This document shows, one piece after another, positions 1 through 7,513 of a stretch of DNA of 64,000 nt. The number at the start of each line of letters is the position of its first letter. Within the stretch, counting starts at the first letter, position 1. The notes under the pieces were generated by a model. It saw nothing but the letters and a program-made list of their open reading frames with translations. It made no database searches and was not told the DNA's origin. Made by a program: the position numbers and the translations under genes. The stretch comes from Prochlorococcus marinus str. MIT 9313 (GTDB taxonomy: Bacteria; Cyanobacteriota; Cyanobacteriia; PCC-6307; Cyanobiaceae), in contig NC_005071.1 of NCBI RefSeq assembly GCF_000011485.1, positions 1,429,347 through 1,493,346 on the forward strand, written 5' to 3'.

Positions 1-449
1 CTGTCAATCCCCTGCTGCCTGATGCGGTTTATGAATTAGAGCTGCCCCTCCCCACCTTGAATACGGTGTTACTCCTCGTGAGCAGCGCCACTTTCCATCG
101 AGCTGGACAAGCTCTGAAGCGCAATCAATCAGACCAGTGTCAACGTTGGCTGTTCATCACTGCTGGCCTTGGTCTGGCATTTCTAGCCAGCCAAATGGTC
201 GAGTACTTCACACTGCCATTTGGCCTCACAGACAACCTTTACGCCAGCACCTTCTATGCCGTTACAGGCTTTCACGGGCTACACGTCACCCTAGGGACGA
301 TCATGATATTGATCGTGTGGTGGCAGGCGCGTTCACCAGGCGGTCGTGTCACCAGTGAAAACCATTTCCCCCTCGAAGCCGCTGAGCTCTATTGGCACTT
401 CGTAGACGGCATCTGGGTGATCTTATTCATCATCTTCTACCTTCTCTAA
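1..449 (+). CDS. ctaE: Cytochrome c oxidase subunit III, C-terminal part (5' end outside window)
   Basis: The reading frame is open from the left window edge (codons begin at base 3), so the apparent TTG start at 57 is internal. The visible part has four hydrophobic membrane helices. It carries the subunit III signatures GFHGLHVTLG and, at the C-terminus, EAAELYWHFVDGIWV, which include the conserved Glu and His residues of the family. Subunit III is part of the aa3-type terminal oxidase that reduces oxygen at the membrane. Subunits I and II would be expected just upstream, outside the window. Confidence 0.93.
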   Translation, partial: VNPLLPDAVYELELPLPTLNTVLLLVSSATFHRAGQALKRNQSDQCQRWLFITAGLGLAFLASQMVEYFTLPFGLTDNLYASTFYAVTGFHGLHVTLGTIMILIVWWQARSPGGRVTSENHFPLEAAELYWHFVDGIWVILFIIFYLL

Positions 450-544
450 AGCCAAGGCCCTACATCTCAGTCAAGAGAAGTTCGAGCAATAACTTGCCAC
501 GGTAGGAAGAATTCGTCAGAATCAACACGAATAAACCTGGCGAA

Positions 545-910
545 ATGCTCGTCGGAAAAGAACTTCTAGACAAGGCCAGGTCACTCAGCAACCGTCCTGA
601 GGATGAGATTGCTCGTGGCTGCGGATACGTGGGGCCAAGTGGACGTGTCTTGCGCAAGAGTTTCTATCGAGCTCTCGTGGAAGCCAAGGGTTACAAGCTT
701 CCCTCCAGCAGTGGAGGGTCAGCGGCTTCCCGCGGTCGTCAGGCAGAATTTCGCACTCGGGTCCACGGAAATGGCAACCTGCTTATTGGGCACGCCTATA
801 CACGCAGACTCGGCCTAGAACCTGGCCAAGAGTTCCGCATCGAAATCCACCGAGAATCAGGTGCTATCTGGTTGCTACCACTAGAAAATGAGGGTGGCAA
901 GAAGCAATAG
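545..910 (+). CDS. cyAbrB-family transcriptional regulator
   Basis: A 121-residue protein with the two-part cyAbrB layout: an N-terminal segment (VGKELLDK, then ARGCGYVGPSG, residues 3-33) found only in cyanobacterial AbrB proteins, and a C-terminal AbrB-type DNA-binding fold (residues 68-115). Members of this family bind DNA and tune nitrogen and carbon metabolism genes in cyanobacteria. A low-complexity Ser/Gly linker lies at residues 53-64. It starts at ATG 545, 95 bp after the oxidase gene, and is probably transcribed alone. Assignment to a particular paralogue (cyAbrB1 or cyAbrB2) was not attempted. Confidence 0.85.
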   Translation: MLVGKELLDKARSLSNRPEDEIARGCGYVGPSGRVLRKSFYRALVEAKGYKLPSSSGGSAASRGRQAEFRTRVHGNGNLLIGHAYTRRLGLEPGQEFRIEIHRESGAIWLLPLENEGGKKQ

Positions 911-1012
911 GCCACCCTTCCTTAATGTTTTGGCCTCTCCATCATCAACATCGCCTTAGGGACACCCAAAAATTAGCAATTGGCACAACTAAATAGATCT
1001 TTTTTAGCCATT

Positions 1013-1603
1013 TCAGGTGAGAGCAGGGGGCTGGTTGTCGTCGTGCAGGGTTGAGCTAAAGGCAATCAAGTCAATGCCGCTAAACAGAAAGCTGATTCCC
1101 ACCAATACTCCGAGTACCCACAACAGCTGCCAAAACTTCATTGTCACAATCAACAAGCCAAGAATAAAAGTGATCACCCCATTGGCAATTGCCCAACCAG
1201 ACCCAGCGCGTTTTGCGTGCGCCAGTCCAGTACAGAAAGCAACGATACCCTCTGCCAAAAACACGATGCCAATCGCCAAGGCAAATGTCGCCACCTGAAC
1301 AGCTGCTTCAGCAGGGTTCTTCATATAGGAGATCATCGATGCGCCTGCTACCAAGAACAGTGTTGATAGCACTAGACGCCAAAAACAAACCCAACGGGCC
1401 ATACGGGAAGAGCGCGCAAGGTTGCTAATCCAGCCAACGATGCCGCCCACCAAAAACAACACAGCAATCAACCCGGTCGTCCAACTTGCAGCAACCACCG
1501 GAAAGATCAAAGCCAACACACCAAGAACAATCAACACAATGCCTTCAGCAATCGCAAAGGCCTTGAAAGTGACCAAAGAATCCTGACGTTCATCAACGGT
1601 CAT
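1013..1603 (-). CDS. HdeD-family (DUF308) membrane protein
   Basis: A 196-residue protein with six evenly spaced hydrophobic helices in three pairs and the Gly-rich turns (VLGVLALIFP, FLVGGIVGW, FLAEGIVAF, VLGVLVGISFLFSGID) typical of the HdeD/DUF308 repeat. The family is linked to acid-stress resistance in E. coli, but its role in cyanobacteria is unknown. It is a single gene on the minus strand, facing the cyAbrB gene with about 100 bp between the stop codons. Confidence 0.8.
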   Translation of the reverse strand: MTVDERQDSLVTFKAFAIAEGIVLIVLGVLALIFPVVAASWTTGLIAVLFLVGGIVGWISNLARSSRMARWVCFWRLVLSTLFLVAGASMISYMKNPAEAAVQVATFALAIGIVFLAEGIVAFCTGLAHAKRAGSGWAIANGVITFILGLLIVTMKFWQLLWVLGVLVGISFLFSGIDLIAFSSTLHDDNQPPALT

Positions 1604-1695
1604 GAAATGTTCAAAATGAACAGCATCTGAACGCTATTGAGGGTCTCCTGATCCGGCCATGCTTTGTAAGATCCCTGTGCAAAAGACGTAGCGAC

Positions 1696-2358
1696 TCAGC
1701 TCCACCCATGGCTGGCAAGCCACTCCGTTGAGATCTCTTGAGTGTTCCGGTTGCTTGCCATTGGTAAATCAGGCGCCCCTGCCAAAAGACGCTCGGTGTA
1801 TTTGGCCAACAGATCGGCCTCCAGATTCACCACAGCTCCAACCTCCAAATGTTGCAAAGACGTGCTCGTCCAGGTATGAGCTATCACCGCTATCCAGAAT
1901 CGGCTGCCGTCTTCAACGCATCCCGCAACAGTGAGACTGATGCCATCTAAAGCAATGCTGGCTTTTTCGCAGACATAACGTCCGAAGGCAGGATCTTGCC
2001 AGCAGACCTCCAGATACCAGGACGTTGAGCGAGCATCCAGAGCCACCACCTCTCCAGATCCATCAACATGGCCACTGACCAGATGGCCTCCGAGACGGTC
2101 GCAGAAGCGCAGGGCTGGTTCAAGGTTCACAACCCCACCGCGATCCGCCTTGGCCCCAAGGCTGGTTCGACAAAGCGTCTCCTCACTGACATCAGCACGA
2201 AAACCATCCGCGATCAATTCAGCCACCGTCAGGCAGACCCCATCAACAGCCACACTGTCTCCCTCTGCCAGAGGTGCTAATGGGGAACAGCCTTGCACCA
2301 ACAAGCCCGTCGCTCGACGCTGCACCCGTCCCACCGCCTGAACTAGCCCCGTAAACAT
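1696..2358 (-). CDS. ribE: Riboflavin synthase alpha subunit
   Basis: Riboflavin synthase converts two molecules of 6,7-dimethyl-8-ribityllumazine to riboflavin and a pyrimidine by-product. The sequence shows two lumazine-binding barrels. The first starts MFTGLVQ and contains DGVCLTV (about residues 1-97). The second contains SGHVDG, DGISLTV and the IAHTWTSTS segment (about residues 98-195). The last ~20 residues extend past the core. The start ATG is fixed by the invariant MFTGLV N-terminus. It is divergent from the nuclease-family gene, and the two starts are close enough to share one short promoter region. No FMN riboswitch was seen. Confidence 0.95.
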   Translation of the reverse strand: MFTGLVQAVGRVQRRATGLLVQGCSPLAPLAEGDSVAVDGVCLTVAELIADGFRADVSEETLCRTSLGAKADRGGVVNLEPALRFCDRLGGHLVSGHVDGSGEVVALDARSTSWYLEVCWQDPAFGRYVCEKASIALDGISLTVAGCVEDGSRFWIAVIAHTWTSTSLQHLEVGAVVNLEADLLAKYTERLLAGAPDLPMASNRNTQEISTEWLASHGWS

Positions 2359-2418
2359 GGCAGGCCGTATGTGGGAACATCACTGGCCATAATCGGACAA
2401 AAGGGGGATGGAGGGTCA

Positions 2419-3006
2419 GTGGTCGAGATGAGCGTTGCCGGTCTCGCACTCGACGCGTCCAGCCGCAGCCCAATCGTGCTTCTCAGGGATCCATCCGGAC
2501 GAAGACAGGTGCCGATCTGGATCGATCAAGCCCAGGCGCACAACATCATGGCCGGTATTCAGGACGCCCCTATACCAAGACCACTGAGCCACGACCTCAT
2601 GGTGGCCCTGCTCAAAGCAGGAAATCTTCAACTTGAGAGGGTCATCATCCACGCGATTGAAGACAACACATTCCAGGCTGTACTCAAACTTCGTCTCAAG
2701 GCATCAGAGGAAGAACCGGAGGAAGAGAAGACTCCTGAGGAATCAACCCTGCTGCTTGAAATTGATGCTCGTCCTAGTGATGCCATCGCCCTTGCAGTCC
2801 GCACCAAAAGCAGCATCTGGATGCTCGAGGAAGTCGTAGCAGAAGCCTCAATTCCTGTAGATGCGGAGGCTGACGCAGAAGATCAGGACGAATTCCGCCG
2901 CTTCCTTGATGAAGTGAGTCCTGCGGCTCTGGTCCGTCACCTCCAAACCCGTGAAAGTGAAACAGACGAACCCTTCAATTCTCCAGATCCCGACCACCAG
3001 GAATGA
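2419..3006 (+). CDS. Bifunctional nuclease (BFN/DUF151) family protein
   Basis: The N-terminal ~140 residues match the BFN domain: RSPIVLLRD, RRQVPIWID, A.NI, P.PR.L.HDL, and LEIDARPSDAIALAVR near residue 120. The plant homologue has DNase/RNase activity, but the bacterial role is unsettled. An acidic Glu-rich loop (EEEPEEEKTPEE) and an acidic C-terminus are present. The start is uncertain. An in-frame GTG at 2371 reaches back to the ribE start. GTG 2419 or ATG 2428, preceded by GGAGGG, suit the family N-terminus VEMSVAG better. The stop overlaps the next start as ATGA, so the two genes are translationally coupled. Confidence 0.83.
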   Translation: MVEMSVAGLALDASSRSPIVLLRDPSGRRQVPIWIDQAQAHNIMAGIQDAPIPRPLSHDLMVALLKAGNLQLERVIIHAIEDNTFQAVLKLRLKASEEEPEEEKTPEESTLLLEIDARPSDAIALAVRTKSSIWMLEEVVAEASIPVDAEADAEDQDEFRRFLDEVSPAALVRHLQTRESETDEPFNSPDPDHQE

Positions 3007-4139
3007 TGCCAATACGACGCCCCTTTGGTCGGGGACCGGCAGTGAGCCTGTTCACCCTTGGGACGATGAGGGCAATCGGCTCAGCCGAGCAAATGTATGG
3101 CGTTGTTAAAGCTGCCCAGGCCGCTGGTATTAACCACATCGAAACCTCCCCGGCCTATGGCCCGGCAGAAAGTTTTCTTGGCACTGCTCTGCGACAGCTG
3201 CAACAAAAGCAAGCTGAACCTTCTGGAGGCTGGGTCATCACCAGCAAACTTCTGCCAGGGCTAAGCCTGAAAGAAGGGCAGTGCGAATTGCACAACCTTT
3301 TGGCGCGACTTGGAAGGCCCAAGCTTGAAAACCTTGCAGTGCATGGCCTCAATCGCCCTGAGCACCTAGAGTGGGCTCTAAGTGGTGACGGCGCAGCGCT
3401 ACTCCGTTGGGCTGAGGAAGAGGATCTTGTTGTTCAAGTGGGATTCACTAGCCATGGCTCCTTTCCCCTCATCAAGGAAGCCTTAGCAAGCGGTCGTTTT
3501 CAATTCTGCAGCCTGCATCTGCACCTTCTAGATCCCGAACGTATTCCCCTGGCACGGGAGGCCCTTGCGTCAGGCATGGGTGTCATGGCAATCTCCCCTG
3601 CTGATAAAGGAGGACGGCTTCAGGACCCAAGCCCAACCCTGGTTGAGGACTGCAGCCCACTCTCGCCTCTCCAGCTTGCCTATCGCTTCCTGCTGGCTGC
3701 AAAGATCAGCACCCTCAGCCTTGGTGCTGCTCAGCCAGAGGACCTGACACTTGCTGCGCAGTTGGCCAACGCCGATGGGCCACTCAATCAACGCGAGCAA
3801 AGAGCCCTCAACCAACTTCGTCAACAAGGTGAGCGCCGCTTAGGCGAAAATCGCTGCGGCCAGTGCAAAGCCTGCCTGCCCTGCCCGAAATCTGTACCCA
3901 TACCAGATCTACTACGACTACGAAATCTGGCCGTAGGCCACAACCTTCAAGCCTTTACAGAAGAGCGTTACAACCTGATCGGACGAGCAGGACACTGGTG
4001 GGAAGGTATTGATGGCAGCGCCTGCGAGCGCTGTGGCGAATGCCTACCCCGCTGCCCCCATCACCTGCCGATCCCGGATCTCCTCGCTGACACGCACCAA
4101 CGCCTAGCAGCAGCTCCCAGGCGCAGGCTATGGGGTTGA
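3003..4139 (+). CDS. Aldo/keto reductase with C-terminal 4Fe-4S domain
   Basis: A 378-residue protein. Residues 1-270 form an aldo/keto reductase barrel with a conserved Tyr in ETSPAYG, a Lys in ITSKL and a His in LAVHGLN. The family's usual catalytic Asp is Glu in ETSPAYG. The C-terminal 100 residues carry two cysteine clusters, CGQCKACLPCP and CERCGECLPRCP, each followed by a .PIPDLL motif, as in ferredoxin-type aldo/keto reductases. This implies electron transfer from iron-sulfur clusters or NADPH, with unknown substrate. It overlaps the upstream gene by 4 bp (ATGA). Its 3' end overlaps the convergent binding-protein gene by 12 bp. Confidence 0.85.
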   Translation: MMPIRRPFGRGPAVSLFTLGTMRAIGSAEQMYGVVKAAQAAGINHIETSPAYGPAESFLGTALRQLQQKQAEPSGGWVITSKLLPGLSLKEGQCELHNLLARLGRPKLENLAVHGLNRPEHLEWALSGDGAALLRWAEEEDLVVQVGFTSHGSFPLIKEALASGRFQFCSLHLHLLDPERIPLAREALASGMGVMAISPADKGGRLQDPSPTLVEDCSPLSPLQLAYRFLLAAKISTLSLGAAQPEDLTLAAQLANADGPLNQREQRALNQLRQQGERRLGENRCGQCKACLPCPKSVPIPDLLRLRNLAVGHNLQAFTEERYNLIGRAGHWWEGIDGSACERCGECLPRCPHHLPIPDLLADTHQRLAAAPRRRLWG

Positions 4140-5147
4140 TTGGCTCCAACGCTGATCCAGCTCCATCTGCTGAACAGCTGTCAGCACTGGCAAGGACCAA
4201 CAACGCGACCAGACCTCCTTGGATGGCAACACAATGGAGCGATAGGCCTTAGGAATTGCTCTTAAGGCAAGACGCAACTCTGCACGTGGCAACGGAGGGA
4301 TCCAACCACCGGCAAGCAATTGTCCCAGCAGAGGCTCCTGCCAAGACTGCTCGACCCATTGCTGTGGCAATGGCTCCCGAGTCAAGGCAGACCGTACAAG
4401 AACAGTCCAGTTCAATGGGGCTCCATTGTTGGGGAGTACCACGCTGAGCCTTGGGTCACGACGCAAGCTTGGCAAGCAGCGCTGTAGCGGCAATACCGCG
4501 ACCCGAGCTTTCCCTTGAATTAACCAGTTGAGGCCCTGCCGATCATCAAAGGTGTAGGCCTGAGCACGCAGCTGCCGCAATCCATCAGCAACCTGCATCC
4601 TCTCAGCCAGAGACATCACAAGACGGGGGCTCTGGGGTAACACCACCCGCCCCTTAAGAGCCGGGTCTAACAAAACCTGCCAGCCAGACCTTGCCTTTAA
4701 TGCCCAAGGATCACCCTGACGAAAGAGCAACACCCAGGGGCTGACCCCAACAGGCAGAACTCGAGACTGAAGGACTGGTCCCAGGCTGGCTTCAAAGGCC
4801 CTCGCCTGACCATCGAGCCGGTCTTGAAGCCCAGGCGCTTCAATCCGCTGCAAGGTTTTTGCGGGCAAACTCGTCAGCCAACCATCACCAAGAGCCAACA
4901 GGTCATTGCCCTGCTCGAGTGCGGCGATGAAAGGGTTACTACCTGCATCAACTTCAATCGGTTGATAGCTCCAAGGCAGGGGCAAACGGCGCCGCCATTT
5001 CTTTGGCAACGTTTCCGGAGTTGCTCTCAACAAAGGGGCTGCTGAGGCACGTCCACAGCTCGCTAAGCCCATCAGCCCAGCCATCAAGCCCAGTTTTAGC
5101 AGCTCTCTTCGTCCAAGCTGCCTTTGTTCAAGCATGGCGCCACTCAT
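4128..5147 (-). CDS. ABC-type extracellular solute-binding protein, Tat-type lipoprotein (polyamine-binding-like)
   Basis: The N-terminus has a twin-arginine segment (GRRELLKLG) followed by a hydrophobic stretch and a lipobox-like LASC, so it is predicted to be exported and lipid-anchored. The body resembles periplasmic binding proteins of the iron/polyamine class (short motifs ALGDGWLTSLPAK and LLDPALKGRVVLPQSPR). No permease or ATPase genes lie next to it, so the transport partner must be elsewhere. The substrate is not determined. Convergent with and overlapping the reductase gene by 12 bp. Confidence 0.72.
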   Translation of the reverse strand: MSGAMLEQRQLGRRELLKLGLMAGLMGLASCGRASAAPLLRATPETLPKKWRRRLPLPWSYQPIEVDAGSNPFIAALEQGNDLLALGDGWLTSLPAKTLQRIEAPGLQDRLDGQARAFEASLGPVLQSRVLPVGVSPWVLLFRQGDPWALKARSGWQVLLDPALKGRVVLPQSPRLVMSLAERMQVADGLRQLRAQAYTFDDRQGLNWLIQGKARVAVLPLQRCLPSLRRDPRLSVVLPNNGAPLNWTVLVRSALTREPLPQQWVEQSWQEPLLGQLLAGGWIPPLPRAELRLALRAIPKAYRSIVLPSKEVWSRCWSLPVLTAVQQMELDQRWSQSTP

Positions 5148-5176
5148 CGATCAGACCCTACGGGGCAGAGAAAATC

Positions 5177-6388
5177 TCATGAGTAAGACGTCCCCAACAA
5201 TTGGTTCATAGCTTGATCACACGCCTCCAACAACTGCTCACAAGAAGCCCCTTGAAGCTGAGCCAATAGCGCCAAGGCTCCAGCACCAACACCTTCTTTG
5301 ACATATCCAAGCTCATAATCCTGAAGAGCCCGATGCTGACTGTTATTAAAACGCAGCCCTGTGGCCAAACCCAAAAGGCGAACACCGAAAAACTCCCCTA
5401 CGCAATCGATCAGACACTCAAGTGCACCTGGCCTGCCATCTGAACGCTTAGCCTCCTCTGCCAGCCAAGACGTGGTACCCAGCACAATCCCATCAACCAT
5501 GTCCTGGCGATGGGATGGTTCCATAGCTGCCAAGGCCAGAGCCAGCACAGCCACCATCTGACTGCCACCGCCAAGCATGACAGGCTGACCCGCCTCTCTT
5601 GCACCAAGTAGCAGCCCAACAGCTACGGGCTGAAAAGGATCACCTAAGGCCGCAATCACTCGCTGAGGTGGAGGGTTAAACCCCAAAGCCGCTTTACTCA
5701 ATCCACGATCAACCAACTCCTGTTTCAAGATCATCGGTGCCTGACGAGCACTACCACTGATCAGATCAGCAACCTGCAAGCCAAGCCCGGTGAGTACAGC
5801 CTGAGCCGTGGTCGTTCCTCCAGGGACACATTCGGCCAATACCAAAGGACGACGAAGACCTCGCCCAAGGCAAAAGCCCCGCTGCCAGAGAGCATGCACA
5901 CGCGACAGACCCATGGCCTCCCCAGTACTCAAACAAGCAGCCGGACCCATTCCCGGCACCTCCAGACGCAAATGGGGGAATGGTGGCGACAGGGTTAAGC
6001 CCACCGCCGCCACCAATGGGTCTACGCCAATCCAACGAGCGGCAACATAACTAATCAGGGCCGGTGAGATCCCTGCAGGAAGAGGTGGAAGCGAGCACAG
6101 CCTTGGCCTATCAGGGCCCTTAAGCAGCAGTTCCGCATCTGCCACAGCTGTGAAGCGACGGGCAGCTGAGGTAGCACCTGCCGCCGAAATGCCCTCCACC
6201 TCGGCAGTACGCGTGCCAGCCAACACCAACAGTAAAGAAAACCCCAGGCCCCCATCCCGCCAGGGCATTAACCATCTCTCCTGCGCGGCTAGAGATGCAC
6301 CTGCACCAAAGGCTTTACAAGCTAAAGGTAGACCTCTTGGAGGCGAACCCGGCTTGAAATTAGAGGGGATACAGGGCAACGAGGCCAT
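5177..6388 (-). CDS. CobT-like (TIGR00303 family) nicotinate-nucleotide:base phosphoribosyltransferase homologue
   Basis: The Gly-rich core (VLAECVPGGTTTAQAVLTGLG, split as VLAECVPGGTT and AQAVLTGLG; MLGGGSQMVAVLALA; VLGTTSWLAEE) matches the cyanobacterial/archaeal TIGR00303 branch of nicotinate mononucleotide-dimethylbenzimidazole phosphoribosyltransferases. CobT enzymes activate the lower base of cobalamin; picocyanobacteria are known to make pseudocobalamin. The frame is open up to 6499. ATG 6388 is preferred because it limits overlap with the upstream DUF2232 gene to about 30 bp. A start nearer the conserved region cannot be ruled out. It is the last gene of the topA cluster. Confidence 0.72.
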   Translation of the reverse strand: MASLPCIPSNFKPGSPPRGLPLACKAFGAGASLAAQERWLMPWRDGGLGFSLLLVLAGTRTAEVEGISAAGATSAARRFTAVADAELLLKGPDRPRLCSLPPLPAGISPALISYVAARWIGVDPLVAAVGLTLSPPFPHLRLEVPGMGPAACLSTGEAMGLSRVHALWQRGFCLGRGLRRPLVLAECVPGGTTTAQAVLTGLGLQVADLISGSARQAPMILKQELVDRGLSKAALGFNPPPQRVIAALGDPFQPVAVGLLLGAREAGQPVMLGGGSQMVAVLALALAAMEPSHRQDMVDGIVLGTTSWLAEEAKRSDGRPGALECLIDCVGEFFGVRLLGLATGLRFNNSQHRALQDYELGYVKEGVGAGALALLAQLQGASCEQLLEACDQAMNQLLGTSYS

Positions 6389-7040
6389 GCAGAAGTCTGG
6401 GGGGCTCGGGAATTGCGCCCTGCAGCCGAGGAAAAATCCAGAAGGCCAGCGCATGAAGAACAAGCACGTAGACCAACTCTTGAAAAACCACCAAAGCAAA
6501 AGCCATCAGCTGCACATTATTGAGATCTGGCGCCAGAGGGAGATTGAGCAGGTCCACCAATCGATCAAGCAGACCTGATCCTGCTCGGGTGATCACCACC
6601 CAAAGGTTCTCACCCACCAAAAGCGACAACACCACAACCCTTACCAGAAAACCCGCTGTTCCAATCACAACTCCACACCCCCAACTCACCCACCAGCTCA
6701 GCCCACGATGCCAACTCCAGCCAAGCCAGAGCGCTAGAAAGCCATAAGGGAAAAGCACCAAGGGACCACGAACAGGCCCCATCAAGGCAATCAACAAAAG
6801 CACCGCCAGGGCAACGCCCTCTAGCCCTGCCTTAGAACCGCGACGCACATGCAGCAGGGCTAAAGGCAACGGCAACGCCAGCCGAAATAGGGCTCCACCA
6901 ACAGGGAGGTAATAGAGCGCCACCCAGATCAGAGCTGAAGCAGCCGCAAGGTAAGAAGTCTCCATCATTCTCAGGGCCTGGCGACGGCTTATGGGTTGAG
7001 AAGCTCTCGAACCCTTGCGCAAGCCACCAAACCAGATCAA
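6360..7040 (-). CDS. DUF2232-type integral membrane protein
   Basis: A 226-residue protein with about six hydrophobic helices, including ALIWVALYYLPVGGALF near the N-terminus and VFQELVYVLVLHALAFWIF near the end. The pattern matches cyanobacterial DUF2232 proteins found next to topA. The first codon is TTG 7040, giving a 4-base TTGA overlap with the lipoprotein gene. A later ATG (6968, MMETSYLAA) would remove a basic leader. The function is unknown; the energy-coupling-factor-like topology makes a transport role possible, but this is speculation. Confidence 0.7.
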   Translation of the reverse strand: MIWFGGLRKGSRASQPISRRQALRMMETSYLAAASALIWVALYYLPVGGALFRLALPLPLALLHVRRGSKAGLEGVALAVLLLIALMGPVRGPLVLFPYGFLALWLGWSWHRGLSWWVSWGCGVVIGTAGFLVRVVVLSLLVGENLWVVITRAGSGLLDRLVDLLNLPLAPDLNNVQLMAFALVVFQELVYVLVLHALAFWIFPRLQGAIPEPPRLLHGLVALYPL

Positions 7041-7513
7041 GGCTGGGCTCCCATACCGGAAGGCGGCACTCTGATCAAAGACTGATCCTTGACCCGTTCA
7101 ATCGTCTCAACCTCAAAAGTCACTCCAGCCATTCGTAAGGCCTGAGTGACGGCTTCTGCCGGCGCCGATGGATCGGCACCAGACAACTTGATGGTGATGC
7201 GATAAGGCTGCGGGATAACAGGGTTACTAGCCAACTCTGGCTTCTGCTCAACCTGTCTCGATGTCTGAGGATTAGCAGCTTCCGGGTTGCTCACGTCCTG
7301 ATCAGGAACTCTTGAGTCAGATAAAGAGTTCGTGGGTTCTGGATCACTGGAAACAGGTGCGACAGGCACAGGCTCCTGCGTGGGAGCATCAAAACTGTTC
7401 GCAAGTTCCTGACCAAACGGCGTATTGGCACAGGACTGCAACATCAACATAAGCAGCGGAACACACAGGCTTAACCCATCAGCAATTAAGCCCCTTGCAC
7501 TCACCTTGAGCAT
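7037..7513 (-). CDS. Putative lipoprotein, Pro/Ser-rich
   Basis: A 158-residue protein beginning ATG 7513, with a hydrophobic leader followed by a lipobox (LMLMLQSC), so it is probably a membrane-anchored lipoprotein. A long Pro/Ser/Glu linker (about residues 25-90) separates it from a small C-terminal domain (YRITIKLSGADPSAPAEAV, then VTFEVETIERVKDQ). The start shares one base with the topA stop (TGATG) and the stop overlaps the next start, so it is translated as part of the topA cluster. No characterised homologue was recognised. Confidence 0.7.
   Translation of the reverse strand: MLKVSARGLIADGLSLCVPLLMLMLQSCANTPFGQELANSFDAPTQEPVPVAPVSSDPEPTNSLSDSRVPDQDVSNPEAANPQTSRQVEQKPELASNPVIPQPYRITIKLSGADPSAPAEAVTQALRMAGVTFEVETIERVKDQSLIRVPPSGMGAQP

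Noticed and set aside
6150-6578. 142-codon plus-strand frame
   Set aside because: Antisense of the CobT-like and DUF2232 genes; composition only.
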